Assembly: GCF_017571495.1 (NCBI RefSeq)
Contig: NZ_JAGETZ010000008.1
Coordinates: 225,531 to 289,530, forward strand
Reading direction: 5' to 3'
DNA from: Hymenobacter negativus
GTDB taxonomy: Bacteria > Bacteroidota > Bacteroidia > Cytophagales > Hymenobacteraceae
Length of the DNA stretch: 64,000 bases
Shown here: positions 7,864 through 16,211 of the stretch, piece after piece
Layout of the letters: every line of letters begins with the position of its first letter
Position numbering within the stretch: position 1 is the stretch's first letter
Notes under the pieces: model-generated
Seen by the model: only the letters and a program-made list of their open reading frames with translations
Database searches by the model: none
What the model was told of the DNA's origin: nothing
Translations under genes and position numbers: made by a program

Positions 7864-8270
7864 AAAGAGTTGGATTAGATGAATTGTGCCCAAAGCAACC
7901 ACCTTTTACAAAAAGGACAAAGGACAAAACCCTTACTATTCAGACTATAATTAAATAAATATAATATATAATAAAAAATAATAATAATGTAGTCTATTGG
8001 CCTAATGAATGAAATGAGAAGTGTTTATGAAGCACGTTGGTCTGTGGCTGGCGGTCAATGTTCCAGTAAAATCAGACTATTGTCCCTGGAACATCGACTA
8101 TCTGGCAAGCCAATCGCGTGTAAGACGTCTTAGCCCTGCTCTCGGTCAACGTCATTTACCAAAACGTGATAGGCGGCTTTAAAAAAACACACCCATTCCG
8201 CCTATTTTACACGGCTGGCCTATATCGGTCGGGGATTTGGTTGGCAGTGAGGTTACTTAACGACACCCAA
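7864..8270. other. intergenic, AT-rich promoter region
   Basis: No gene is visible. Bases 7940-7992 are almost pure A/T and probably hold the promoter of the minus-strand lectin gene. Bases 8171-8216 (GGCGGCTTTAAAAAAACACA...) resemble 9592-9638, another weak dispersed repeat. Confidence 0.5.
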
Positions 8271-8377
8271 GCGCTGGGCTTCATCGAGCAGCTATGAAGC
8301 CGTTGGGGCGCTGTGCAACAAAGGTTGAGGTGGCATTGCTATGCCACTTTGGGTGCTGGGTAGCTTTGGTAAGAATC
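8271..8377 (+). repeat. structured dispersed repeat, copy 1 (copy 2 at 13555)
   Basis: It is about 95% identical to 13555-13661. It contains two hairpins: GGCTTCAT/ATGAAGCC (8277-8301, 8-bp stem) and GTGGCAT/ATGCCAC (about 8331-8348, 7-bp stem). Between them lies the TGTGCAACA motif. Read on the minus strand, its left end encodes LLDEAQRLG, a possible C-terminus remnant. Confidence 0.75.
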
Positions 8378-8448
8378 AAATCAAATGCTTGCCGACCAGG
8401 AGTGAGAGCAACCATTGCCCTGCGCTCACGGCTGAACACCTTGAAAAA

Positions 8449-8496
8449 CATTATTGCACAGCCACTGTGCACAAAAATATCGGCCCACGAAAAAGC
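8449..8496 (+). repeat. 48-bp dispersed repeat (inverted copy at 25893-25940)
   Basis: CATTATTGCACAGCC, then TGTGCACAAAAATATCGGCC, then the start of a terminator. It differs from the reverse complement of 25893-25940 at three positions. Confidence 0.8.
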
Positions 8497-8523
8497 CCCG
8501 CCCTTGACCGGACGGGGCTTTTG
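8491..8523 (+). terminator. terminator hairpin
   Basis: AAAAGCCCCGCCC...GACGGGGCTTTTGC. Confidence 0.75.
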
Positions 8524-8816
8524 CTTAGTTGCTATCCAGTAGTAGATGTTTTAGCCAAACGGCCCGCAACTGGCTCATTTCATCGTTCAACTTTTCGCGC
8601 CGTTCATGTGGGCAAGCTACACCAAGCCTTAGTGCATCTGCCAAACAACAACAGAAGTACACGGCATAAAACACCTTGGCAGCTCAAAAACCCGCATTCC
8701 GGCTTATATAGTTGTGTTCTTTGGCAGAAAGCGGCTTGCTGCTTTCCGCAACCGCCCCCGTACCTTTATCCCATCGCACGGTTACCCCACCTCACCTCGG
8801 CAGCTCCTAAAAAAGC

Positions 8817-8849
8817 AGAGCCCCGACTGGTGGAACAGTCGAGGCTCTA
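8817..8849 (+). terminator. hairpin AGAGCC...GGCTCT
   Basis: AGAGCCCCGACT pairs with AGTCGAGGCTCT. It lies 40 bp upstream of the small ORF at 8890. Confidence 0.6.
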
Positions 8850-8889
8850 AAGAAGCAGGTGGTAAGTACACCTACATTCTTTGACTCAA

Positions 8890-9009
8890 ATGAGGAAAAA
8901 ACGTGTGTTAGAACTGCTTAAAACGGTCGGCCCGGCTGTTTTAGTGGGGCTTGCAAGCGGTATCGGTAAAGCCCTCGGGCTCGCCTTTATCGCCTACCTG
9001 CTCCGGTAG
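8890..9009 (+). CDS. small hydrophobic protein (39 aa)
   Basis: MRKKRVLELLKTVGPAVLVG begins a short protein: a basic N-terminus, then one Gly/Ala-rich membrane helix ending in LAFIAYLLR. A clear terminator (9017-9054) follows 8 bp after the stop, which supports expression as a single-gene unit. The family is not recognised. Confidence 0.5.
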   Translation: MRKKRVLELLKTVGPAVLVGLASGIGKALGLAFIAYLLR

Positions 9010-9016
9010 TTCGATT

Positions 9017-9054
9017 GAGGCAGTTCGGCCGTGTGCCGGGCTGCCTCTTTTTGT
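9017..9054 (+). terminator. terminator hairpin
   Basis: GAGGCAG at 9017 pairs with CTGCCTC at 9041, followed by TTTTTGTT. Confidence 0.8.
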
Positions 9055-9217
9055 TGAAGCTTGTACAAACATACGGGTTTGTTGTAGACCTGTTCTACAC
9101 AATACGTTGCATATTGTGTAACTCAAAACGCAAGTAATTGGTTTATAGTACAGTAGTTTTAATAAGAAATATAGTTTGTATAGTTGACCTAGCTGGCCTA
9201 GCTCAACTAGGAACCCA

Positions 9218-9266
9218 CCAACGATTGCCCCACGCAAACGGTGGCCTATCTCGGCTGCGTCGCAGA
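9218..9266 (+). repeat. 49-bp inverted repeat, left copy (right copy 24217-24265)
   Basis: It begins CCAACGATTGCCCC and contains GGTGGCCTATCTCGGCTGCG. It matches the reverse complement of 24217-24265 with three mismatches. A decayed fragment (CCAACGATTGCCC) lies near 16770. The pair brackets the tape-measure gene. Confidence 0.8.
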
Positions 9267-9285
9267 TTTACGGATGCAAGGGCTA

Positions 9286-9517
9286 TTAGAGAAAGGGGTT
9301 GTCTCGCTGATGCACTTCCATGCGGTAAAGCACTTGGTCTAGGGTCAATTCTCCACGTACAAATTGCTCCAGCAACATGCGCTCGTAGGCTTTGGGCGCG
9401 AGCGGGGGTGCCAGCCGAAAGATTGAGCGCAACCGCTAGAGCGCGGCGGCGCTGGGGTTCGGTTGCAAGTTCGCTGGGTTGCTGCCGGTGCATTAATAAA
9501 GCAAGCGATGGTTTCAC
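9286..9517 (-). pseudogene. frameshifted antitoxin-like remnant
   Basis: One frame begins VKPSLALLMHRQQPSELATE and continues to QRRRALA. After a frame change the downstream frame reads FRLAPPLAPKAYERM, then LLEQFVRGELTLDQVLYRME and VHQRDNPFL, then stop. The second part looks like VbhA-type antitoxins of Fic toxins (a short helical domain with F/Y-V-x-G-E-L/I-T/S-L-D). No single intact frame joins the halves and no toxin gene is adjacent. The family match is by eye. Confidence 0.4.
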
Positions 9518-9643
9518 CTTGCAAATTGCAGAGGCATCCAGCTAGCAGTCAATCAGGAGAACTGCGTATTCGTACCGGATTAGTACGGAAATTGGCGGCT
9601 TTTAAAAAAAGCGCACCCTTCCCACCGCTGTTGCACGGCAATA

Positions 9644-9678
9644 AAAAAGCCCCGGCCGGTAAGGGCGCAGGGCTTTTC
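9644..9678 (-). terminator. imperfect terminator
   Basis: AAAAAAGCCCC...GGGCTTTTCTT, at the 3' end of the minus-strand S74 gene. Confidence 0.6.
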
Positions 9679-9699
9679 TTGTTTGTGCTTAATACCAGG

Positions 9700-11673
9700 T
9701 TAGTGCCGGGCCTGACCGCCGGTGGTCGCCTCTAGCCGCTGCAGCCGGGCCTCGAAGGTTTCCAGGGTGGCCGTGGCCTGGGCGGCTTTCTCTTCCGCTG
9801 AGGCGGCGCGGGAGGCAGCAGCGCCAGCGGCCGTTTTGGCAGCGGCAGCCTCGGCCTTGGCGGCAATTGCTTCCTGTTTGAGCGCCTCAATCTGGGCCTG
9901 CTGCTCTTTCAGGGCCTCGATGAGCACGGGGGTGAACTGGGCGTAGTTGACGGCCTTGTAGCCCTCGGCGTCGGTGCTCACCAGCTCAGGATAAATTTTC
10001 TCTACTTCCTGGGCCAGTACGCCCACCTGGGGAGCGCCGGCCGTGCCACCATGCTTGACCCCCAGGGCGTTCCACTCGTAGCGCACCCCGCGCAGGGCCA
10101 GCACGGCGGCCAGGGCGCTGCCTAGGGGGCGCACGTGCTGCTTAAAGCGGGCATCAGAGGTGAGCACCACGCCGTTGGCCCGCACCTGGCCGCTCACGTC
10201 AAGCTTATAGGTGCTGCTGGGGGCTAGGCCCAGGCCCACGTTGCCAGCCGTAGAAACCCGCAGCACCGAGGTGCCGCTGGTACCGTAGGTATCAAGAAAG
10301 AATTCATCGCTGCTGCGCTGGTCCACGCCTAACCGCCAGCGGTTCTTACTGGTGCCGTAGCGCACTTCGCCGCCGCTGCTGTTAGCCCCGTTGAAGCCCA
10401 GGAAGGAAAAGCCGCTGTTGCCTCCGGTCAGGGTTTGCAGCACGATGTTGCCGCTGACGGCCGTGCCGTCGGCCACGCCGTTGGTGACGCGCAGGCCCAC
10501 ATCGTCGTTGCTGGCCGGCTGCACGGTGAGCTGGGCCGCTGGGGCACCGGTGCCGATGCCCACGTTGCCGTTGGCCTGCACCCGCAGCAGCGGGGTGCCC
10601 GCCGCGTCCTGGGTGGTGCCCTGGCTCACGTCGAGGGCGGCGGCGGTGCCGGTGGCGGCCACCTTCACGGCTAGGCCGTTGGCGTTGGTTGCCGTGTTGT
10701 CGTTGTAGAACATGCTCACGTAGCCGGCCTGGTCGGCGGCCCAGGTCAGCGAGCCAGGGTTGCCGCCGGCGCCGTCGCTGCCAATGATGTTGGTGGCCGT
10801 GTTGGCCAGCTGCGAGTAGGGCGCGGTGGTATTGATGCCCACCCGGCCCGCGCTGCTGATGGCCAGGCCCGTGCTGCCGCCGTTGCCCACCAGGTAGTAG
10901 GGGCCCAGGTCGAAGTTGCCCCCGGCCGCCGTCGCGGCCGGCAGCGCCCGCCAGGTGCCGTAGCCGACGCCGTCCGAGGTCAGCACCTTGCCCGCGCCCT
11001 GGGTGCCGTCGACGATGCGGATGGCCGAGCCGGTGTTGTTGTAGCCCGGGTTCTGGCAGATGCCCACCCAGCGAAAGCCCGCGCGCAAATTGCTGCCCGT
11101 CGAGAAAAAGCCCGCCCAGCCGCCGCCTCGGTATGCCGTGGCCCAGATGCCGAAGTCGTTGGGCGTGGTGGTGCCCTCGGGCAGCTTGCCGTAGCCCGAG
11201 AGGATGGTGCGCGTGTACTTCGCCCCAAAGTTGCTGCGGGTGATGAGCGCGGCGCTCTGCGTGCCCACGCTGGCGTTCAACTCCACTTGGGCGGTGGAGT
11301 CGCCCAGGGAGGTGCTCGTGGTACCCAGCAGGCGCTGCGCGTTCAGGTCGAGGGTTTGGGTGGCGGTGTGGTTGCCCAGGTTGTCGGCCCCCAGGCGCAC
11401 CCAGGCCGCGCCGTCGTAGGCATATAAGCCGGGGGTACTGTCGGTGAGGTAAATGAGCAGGCCCGGCACCGGCGGGGCGGTGGTGCTGGCCGTGAGGGCA
11501 TTGCGCTGGGCCAGGGTGAGGCGGGGCAGCAACAGCCCCTGGCTGGTGCTGCGCACTTCCAGCGCCGCCGAAGCAGCGGGGCTGGTGGTGCCGATGCCTA
11601 CACTTTGGGCAAAGGCGAAAGTCGGCAGCCAAGTTAGTGCGGCGACACAGAGCAAGGAATACAGATTGCGCAT
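9700..11673 (-). CDS. secreted fibre-like protein with Peptidase_S74 chaperone domain
   Basis: A 657-aa protein with signal peptide MRNLYSLLCVAALTWLPTFA. The start of the mature part (VGIGTTSPAASAALEVRSTS) and repeated NVGIGTGAP / NVGLGLAP turns are typical of trimeric beta fibres. An intramolecular chaperone domain follows (SDARFKQHVRPL ... GVLAQEVEKIYPELV ... VNYAQFTPVLIEALKEQ, about 530-600), and the end is an Ala-rich coiled coil. S74 domains drive trimerisation and may self-cleave. Having a Sec signal, this is probably a host-type surface or secreted fibre, not a virion part. Confidence 0.85.
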   Translation of the reverse strand: MRNLYSLLCVAALTWLPTFAFAQSVGIGTTSPAASAALEVRSTSQGLLLPRLTLAQRNALTASTTAPPVPGLLIYLTDSTPGLYAYDGAAWVRLGADNLGNHTATQTLDLNAQRLLGTTSTSLGDSTAQVELNASVGTQSAALITRSNFGAKYTRTILSGYGKLPEGTTTPNDFGIWATAYRGGGWAGFFSTGSNLRAGFRWVGICQNPGYNNTGSAIRIVDGTQGAGKVLTSDGVGYGTWRALPAATAAGGNFDLGPYYLVGNGGSTGLAISSAGRVGINTTAPYSQLANTATNIIGSDGAGGNPGSLTWAADQAGYVSMFYNDNTATNANGLAVKVAATGTAAALDVSQGTTQDAAGTPLLRVQANGNVGIGTGAPAAQLTVQPASNDDVGLRVTNGVADGTAVSGNIVLQTLTGGNSGFSFLGFNGANSSGGEVRYGTSKNRWRLGVDQRSSDEFFLDTYGTSGTSVLRVSTAGNVGLGLAPSSTYKLDVSGQVRANGVVLTSDARFKQHVRPLGSALAAVLALRGVRYEWNALGVKHGGTAGAPQVGVLAQEVEKIYPELVSTDAEGYKAVNYAQFTPVLIEALKEQQAQIEALKQEAIAAKAEAAAAKTAAGAAASRAASAEEKAAQATATLETFEARLQRLEATTGGQARH

Positions 11674-11732
11674 AGAACAAGAAAAAATGGTATAGGACCT
11701 CGTGGGGGCGAAAGTACTAGGTCCTTCGCGCT

Positions 11733-11762
11733 CATCTTGTCGCATGTTGATGCGACAAGATG
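11733..11762. promoter_or_regulatory. perfect 13-bp inverted repeat upstream of S74 gene
   Basis: CATCTTGTCGCAT, loop GTTG, ATGCGACAAGATG. It sits 60 bp in front of the start at 11673, with no T run, so it looks more like an operator or mRNA leader hairpin than a terminator. Confidence 0.6.
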
Positions 11763-11863
11763 AAGAATTATGCTATGCCCAAGTGGGACATGAAATAGCA
11801 GGTAGCTTTTTTTAATTACTTAAGAACCAGGCGTCGGGCTTCATCGTGAAGTTGCCAAGCTAC

Positions 11864-11895
11864 GAAAAAGCCCCGACTGGTGGGCCGGGGCTTTC
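11864..11895. terminator. terminator hairpin
   Basis: GAAAAAGCCCCGACTGG...CCGGGGCTTTC downstream of the minus-strand gene at 11932. Confidence 0.7.
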
Positions 11896-11902
11896 GCAAT
11901 GC

Positions 11903-12006
11903 TGTGGAGGGGGGAATCGAACCCCCGCTCTCTATCGAACCGCTGGGTATTGTACCTGACTTACTAAGCGCGGTTGAAGCGTGTACTGAACCACTTTCAC
12001 TCCACA
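11903..12006 (-). other. tRNA-like ends around a non-standard core
   Basis: Read on the minus strand, TGTGGAG (12006-12000) pairs perfectly with CTCCACA (11909-11903). The latter follows a canonical T arm (GGGGG, TTCGATT, CCCCC at 11926-11910). The 73-nt interior is too long and lacks a clear D or anticodon arm, so this is not a normal tRNA. It may be a decayed tRNA or attachment-site relic, or chance. It overlaps the 3' end of the small membrane gene. Confidence 0.3.
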
Positions 12007-12195
12007 GATGACGAGAGGCGCTCCAACAATGAGGATTTTATTCATCACATTAAAGTTGAATCGTTTACTAATAGCCAACAAACCTGTAAGAATGAAGTGT
12101 CCAACAATCAGATTGAGGACATACTCCGCGCCGTGGGTAATGAAAGGGTTCGTTAACGCTTCAACCGCTACAGTTGACAAACCAGGAAAATACAC
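11932..12195 (-). CDS. small membrane protein (87 aa)
   Basis: MYFPGLSTVAVEALTNPFIT begins a protein with two hydrophobic helices (about 27-42 and 53-66), the size and layout of phage holins or other small membrane proteins. Its stop lies 6 bp from the T-arm of the tRNA-like sequence. No family is recognised and a holin role is only a guess from shape and phage context. Confidence 0.45.
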   Translation of the reverse strand: MYFPGLSTVAVEALTNPFITHGAEYVLNLIVGHFILTGLLAISKRFNFNVMNKILIVGAPLVICGVKVVQYTLQPRLVSQVQYPAVR

Positions 12196-12510
12196 CAGCA
12201 GCCCAGCCTAAACGCCGCCATGGGCATCTGTTTTCTTGCTAATGATAGCCAAATATACAAACATTCCAGCCCCAGCCGGTCAATAATGTATTCGCTCCGG
12301 CCGTGGTTGGCAGCGTAAGGTAGTGAGCAGATACAGAAAAGCCCAGCCGGTTCGGGCTGGGCTTCCGCACCCCAGGGGCACCAGCCCCAGCATCCGTAGT
12401 CGCACCGGGTTCTACACCGGGCCGTACGGCGCGAAAGGGCGGGCCGGCCGGGGGCGGCTTGGGGTTGAGTTGTTCAACGCCCAAGCGGTGGGGTAATTAT
12501 AGAGAGAAAG
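12196..12510. other. intergenic, terminator at 12337-12366
   Basis: No convincing gene. A minus frame here is Pro/Gly-rich and runs through the hairpin AAAAGCCCAGCC...GGCTGGGCTT, so I reject it. Confidence 0.5.
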
Positions 12511-13074
12511 CTAGTCCACTTGCTCCAAAACGTGAACAGGCCCCTGCATGAGCACTTCCCAAAAAGGCGTCGGGCTGGCCGTGCCGCTCCAGTAGCGTTC
12601 AGCGACCACCATCGTGCTCGGCAACCCCGCGCCCATGTGTAGGTACGTCATGTCGGCGCTGAAGTGCTGTTCGCACGTTACGCGGTGAATAGCGCCTCGG
12701 CCCTGGCTGTAGGAGCGCCGAAAGTGTTGTGCCTCGGCCAGCGTTCGGCACCCAAAAAAGGAGGTGAATCGGGAGGGAAGCGTCGGAAACCGATAAAGTC
12801 TAACCAGTTCGTATGCTAGTTCCATCATAGGATGGTGCTGGGTGTAGCTGGTGCCATGCTCATTATAAAGGTACTGGTAGTCACCGAATAAGTATTGCTC
12901 ACCATGCCGGGAAATGCCCGACCCATACAATCGCTGGAGCAGGTGCAGTGCATCGCTCTTGGTGTGCAGTTCTTCAATCGACCAAATAGCATCCGCTGCC
13001 GTTGGAATTGTTAATTCCAGGGTTGACTGAAGAAATGGGCCATCCCGAAAAACACGATAAAACTCTTGTGACAT
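12511..13074 (-). CDS. DUF2441-like protein (187 aa)
   Basis: MSQEFYRVFRDGPFLQSTLE begins a single-domain soluble protein. The YRV opening, FPTLPSRFTSFFGCRTLAEA (about 96-115) and HRVTC features recall DUF2441 proteins, whose biochemistry is unknown to me. No signal peptide. It lies between a membrane-protein gene on the same strand and a terminator. The family call is by eye. Confidence 0.5.
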   Translation of the reverse strand: MSQEFYRVFRDGPFLQSTLELTIPTAADAIWSIEELHTKSDALHLLQRLYGSGISRHGEQYLFGDYQYLYNEHGTSYTQHHPMMELAYELVRLYRFPTLPSRFTSFFGCRTLAEAQHFRRSYSQGRGAIHRVTCEQHFSADMTYLHMGAGLPSTMVVAERYWSGTASPTPFWEVLMQGPVHVLEQVD

Positions 13075-13123
13075 AGGCTAGGAAATGCCCAGGCGGCGGG
13101 CTTCGTCAAGGGACAGGGGGCCG

Positions 13124-13516
13124 TTAGATTGGCTGGAGGCTGGGCCGGTGAAAGAGCAGTACCAGCGCCCAAAGCTGCGTTACCTGTCCTATGGCATAGC
13201 TGGCGGCGGCTGGCCAACTGGTGCGCCACGTGTGCAGCAGCCGCTCCGGGTGATAGGTGAAGTTCAGCACCAGACTGCCGACAAAAAGAACCAGCAACAG
13301 GTACTTCGCCCATTGTTTGCCGAGGCGAATGGCGTAGTACCAGCCGGCTATCAGCAAGTACACACCAACCTCCATCCACCATTTCATCGGTTTGGCAGTG
13401 GCCGGCAAGGTGTGGCCTAACAGGTGAAGCCGCCAAAGAACCCCGGAGATGAACAAGCCGACCAGTAGAACATTGGAAGCTTCTATTTCGCGCCTTCGAT
13501 GTGGAGTGGGTTGCAT
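13124..13516 (-). CDS. four-helix membrane protein (130 aa)
   Basis: MQPTPHRRREIEASNVLLVG begins a protein with about four membrane helices (16-34, 49-64, 69-86, 105-123) and a basic N-terminus facing the cytoplasm. Similar small proteins are common and unassigned in Bacteroidota. It precedes the DUF2441-like gene on the same strand with about 50 bp between, so co-transcription is possible. Confidence 0.6.
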   Translation of the reverse strand: MQPTPHRRREIEASNVLLVGLFISGVLWRLHLLGHTLPATAKPMKWWMEVGVYLLIAGWYYAIRLGKQWAKYLLLVLFVGSLVLNFTYHPERLLHTWRTSWPAAASYAIGQVTQLWALVLLFHRPSLQPI

Positions 13517-13554
13517 AGGGCGCGAAGATATAGGATAGCTTATTCGACTCCCAG

Positions 13555-13661
13555 GCGGCGGGCTTCGTCGAGCAGCTATGAAGCCGTTGGGGCGCTGTGC
13601 AACAAAGGTTGAGGCGGCGTTGCTATGCCGGTTTGGGTGCTGGGTAGCTTTGGTGAGAATC
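13555..13661 (+). repeat. structured dispersed repeat, copy 2 (copy 1 at 8271)
   Basis: It carries the same two hairpins as copy 1. In the second stem one T-A pair has become C-G and one A-T has become G-T, so most of the pairing is kept; one terminal pair is lost. It ends 15 bp before the tape-measure start and could be its leader. Confidence 0.75.
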
Positions 13662-13676
13662 AGATGCTATTCGACT

Positions 13677-16211
13677 ATGGGACAGGAAAACGTTGTTGTG
13701 TTGCGCGTGCAACTCGATGAGGGCGAAACCGAAAAACAGATTGCCAAGGTTGCCAGCGAAATAGAGGCCACCAAAAAAGCCCAAGCCGCACTCACCAAAG
13801 AGCGAGAGCTAGGACGGCTAAGCGATGAGGCGTATAACCAGCAGGCAGTTAAGCTACAACTACAGCTAAAGGGTCAGCAGCAAGAACAATCGGCCCTCAC
13901 CAAAACCCTCACCAGCTACCGCGCCATGATGACCAGCGCCACGGGTTCGGTTGACCAGCTCAAAGCCAAAGCCGCGCTGCTCACTACGCAGTACAACGCC
14001 CTGAGCGAATCCGAGCGCACCACCAGCGAAGCGGGCAAGGTGCTCACGGCCGAGTTAGAAGCCACCAATAAGGCCCTATTGGAAGCGGGACAAAAAGTGG
14101 GGGACAACCGGCGCGGGGTGGGGGCCTACAAAGAGGCCATTTTGGGGGCGGCCAAAGAAAGCGGCCTGTTTGGGTCCGTGACCGAGCGGCTATCCGGCGT
14201 TCAGGAAAAGTACGCGGCGGCCCAAAAACTCACGGCTTTTGTAACGGCCGAAACCACCGGCGTAACCAAAGCCCTGCGCGTAGCCTTCCTGGCCATTCCA
14301 TTGTTCGCCGTTATCGCTTTGCTGGGCACACTTTATACCTTTCTGACCAGCACACAGAAAGGCATGGATTTCGTGGAGCGCAAAACGGCCGCTGTGGGCG
14401 CTGCTTTCAGTGTGCTGCTGAAAATCGTTGCCCCAATCGGCGAGGCCATGTTGCGCGTATTCACCGACCCTAAGCAGGCGGTATTGGACTTGGTAAGTTT
14501 CTTGGAAACGAACGTAGCCAACCGATTTAAAGCATTCGGGGTGCTAGTGGATGCCATCCGTAACCGGGATTTTGGCAAGCTGACCGATGGTCTTATCCAG
14601 CTTACTACCGGTATCACGGACGGCACGGCAAAGGCAAAAGCGCTCGTAGCAGAGCTAGGCAACGCGGCCACGGCACAGGAGCAGCTTACGGGTGAAACCC
14701 AACGGATTCGCGCCGCTGAACGGGCGCTGAACGTCGAACGTGACGAGAGCCGGGCCAAGATTGAAAGCCTTAAAAAACTGAGCGACGATTCTACGAAAAG
14801 CACTGCTGTCCGTGCCGTGGCGGCGAAGCAGGCAGCGCAAATAGAAAACGGGCTGCTTGCGGCCCAACTCAAGCTTCAGCAGGATAAAATCAACAACCTG
14901 CAAGCAGAGCAGCGAATCAAAGGCAACATCACCAACGAGGATAAACAGGCAATGGCCGACCTGCGAAGCGAACGAGCCAAGACGATTCAGGAAAGCGAAA
15001 CGCTTTCTACCGAGTTGCAGAATAAGATTAACTCGCTGGCAACTGAGGCGGCGGCGAAGACTGAGGCAGCCCGCAAAGCACTGGACGAGGCCATGCTAAA
15101 GCGTATCGAGGCCGAAAACGCGGCTGGCTTAAGCCGAGAAGCCGCAGCCGCAAAGTTTCTGGATGACCAGCTCAAAGGCGACCAACTGCGAATTGCCTCA
15201 AACCAACGGGTTATCGACGAAAAGAAGGCGCAGGACTCCGCAGCCTTACAGGCCGACATAGCGCTATTAACCCGCAGTCTTGAAACACGCCGATTGGCCA
15301 TTGAGCAGAGCTATGGTGATGGCAAGGTTTCTAAGCAGGAATACGAGAATCAGTTGCAGCTTATCGAGCAGGGCAGCGTTGCCGCCCGTATTGTGCTAGC
15401 CAAGCACTACAGCCAAGACACCACGGCTTTGGAGCGCCAAGCCGCACAAGCCAAAATCGCTGCAATTGAAAAAGTGGCCGAAAAAGAAAAGAGCGAACAC
15501 GATAAGCGCATTGCGCTAGCCGAACAGATGGCAGGCAACCTGCTTGACATTTTCTATGAAACCGTTACAACATCAGGAGCAACGATTGAGGATTTTGCCA
15601 AGCGAAGCCTAGAAATGCTGATTGATAGCGTGCGCAAAGAGGTTTATGCTGCCCAGATTAAAATACTTGTCAACAGTTTCGCAACTGCTGACAGCATAGC
15701 AACTTTCGGAGCAACAGGTGGCTTTAGGGCATTGGGTATAATAGCCGCAGTCACAGCGGCTACAGCGCCATTGGAGGCAGCGCTAAAGCAGAGCCAGGCC
15801 AAATTTGCTCAGGGCGGCCTAGTGGTAGACGGCCCCTCCCATGCTCAAGGCGGCGTGCAACTGTGGCACCAGAACGGCGCACACTTGGGAGAGTTGGAGG
15901 GCGGCGAAGCGGTGATTAATAAGCGGTCTACTTCGCTTTTCCTCCCCATCCTAAGCCACCTAAATGAACTCGGTGGTGGCCGGGCCCTGCTGCCTGCCGG
16001 CCCGCTCTTTCGCCACATGGCCCTAGGTGGTATCGCTGCGCCTTTGCTGAGCCAACAAGGGGGAGGGCCAAGCGTAGCGCCAATTGACTACGCCCGTTTA
16101 GGTGCTTCAGTAGCCGAGGCCCTACGAAAGAACCCACCAGTAACTAAGTGGTCCGACTTCAAAGCAGCCGAGGGCCGCGCCGCCTACACCGATTCGATTG
16201 CCAGTAGTTAA
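13677..16211 (+). CDS. phage tail tape measure protein
   Basis: An 844-aa protein that sets tail length and helps DNA ejection. Residues 1-190 are helical coiled coil (AKVASEIEATKKAQAALTKE). Two hydrophobic segments follow (about 205-228 and 240-262), then long Ala/Glu/Lys coiled coil, a GATIEDFAKRSLEML segment and a Gly-rich end with GGLVVDGPSHAQGG and GELEGGEAVINKRS, typical of tape-measure C-termini. ATG 13677 was chosen because upstream in-frame codons belong to the repeat. It is the only structural gene on the plus strand. Confidence 0.85.
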   Translation: MGQENVVVLRVQLDEGETEKQIAKVASEIEATKKAQAALTKERELGRLSDEAYNQQAVKLQLQLKGQQQEQSALTKTLTSYRAMMTSATGSVDQLKAKAALLTTQYNALSESERTTSEAGKVLTAELEATNKALLEAGQKVGDNRRGVGAYKEAILGAAKESGLFGSVTERLSGVQEKYAAAQKLTAFVTAETTGVTKALRVAFLAIPLFAVIALLGTLYTFLTSTQKGMDFVERKTAAVGAAFSVLLKIVAPIGEAMLRVFTDPKQAVLDLVSFLETNVANRFKAFGVLVDAIRNRDFGKLTDGLIQLTTGITDGTAKAKALVAELGNAATAQEQLTGETQRIRAAERALNVERDESRAKIESLKKLSDDSTKSTAVRAVAAKQAAQIENGLLAAQLKLQQDKINNLQAEQRIKGNITNEDKQAMADLRSERAKTIQESETLSTELQNKINSLATEAAAKTEAARKALDEAMLKRIEAENAAGLSREAAAAKFLDDQLKGDQLRIASNQRVIDEKKAQDSAALQADIALLTRSLETRRLAIEQSYGDGKVSKQEYENQLQLIEQGSVAARIVLAKHYSQDTTALERQAAQAKIAAIEKVAEKEKSEHDKRIALAEQMAGNLLDIFYETVTTSGATIEDFAKRSLEMLIDSVRKEVYAAQIKILVNSFATADSIATFGATGGFRALGIIAAVTAATAPLEAALKQSQAKFAQGGLVVDGPSHAQGGVQLWHQNGAHLGELEGGEAVINKRSTSLFLPILSHLNELGGGRALLPAGPLFRHMALGGIAAPLLSQQGGGPSVAPIDYARLGASVAEALRKNPPVTKWSDFKAAEGRAAYTDSIASS

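Larger units (their letters stand above)
8386..8889. other. intergenic, terminators and repeats only
   Basis: I see no convincing gene. The frames here run through hairpins. It holds a 48-bp repeat (8449-8496, inverted copy at 25893) and two terminators. Confidence 0.5.

Noticed and set aside
8341..8850. 169-aa plus frame
   Set aside because: Crosses two repeats and a terminator; no start context or protein-like pattern.
10382..11680. 432-aa His/Arg/Gly-rich minus frame
   Set aside because: Alternate frame of the S74 fibre gene, which has the signal peptide and domain match.
11903..12006. Functional tRNA gene
   Set aside because: The interior is too long and lacks D and anticodon arms; kept only as a tRNA-like structure.
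12239..12484. 81-aa minus frame
   Set aside because: Runs through a terminator hairpin and is Pro/Gly-rich without family features.
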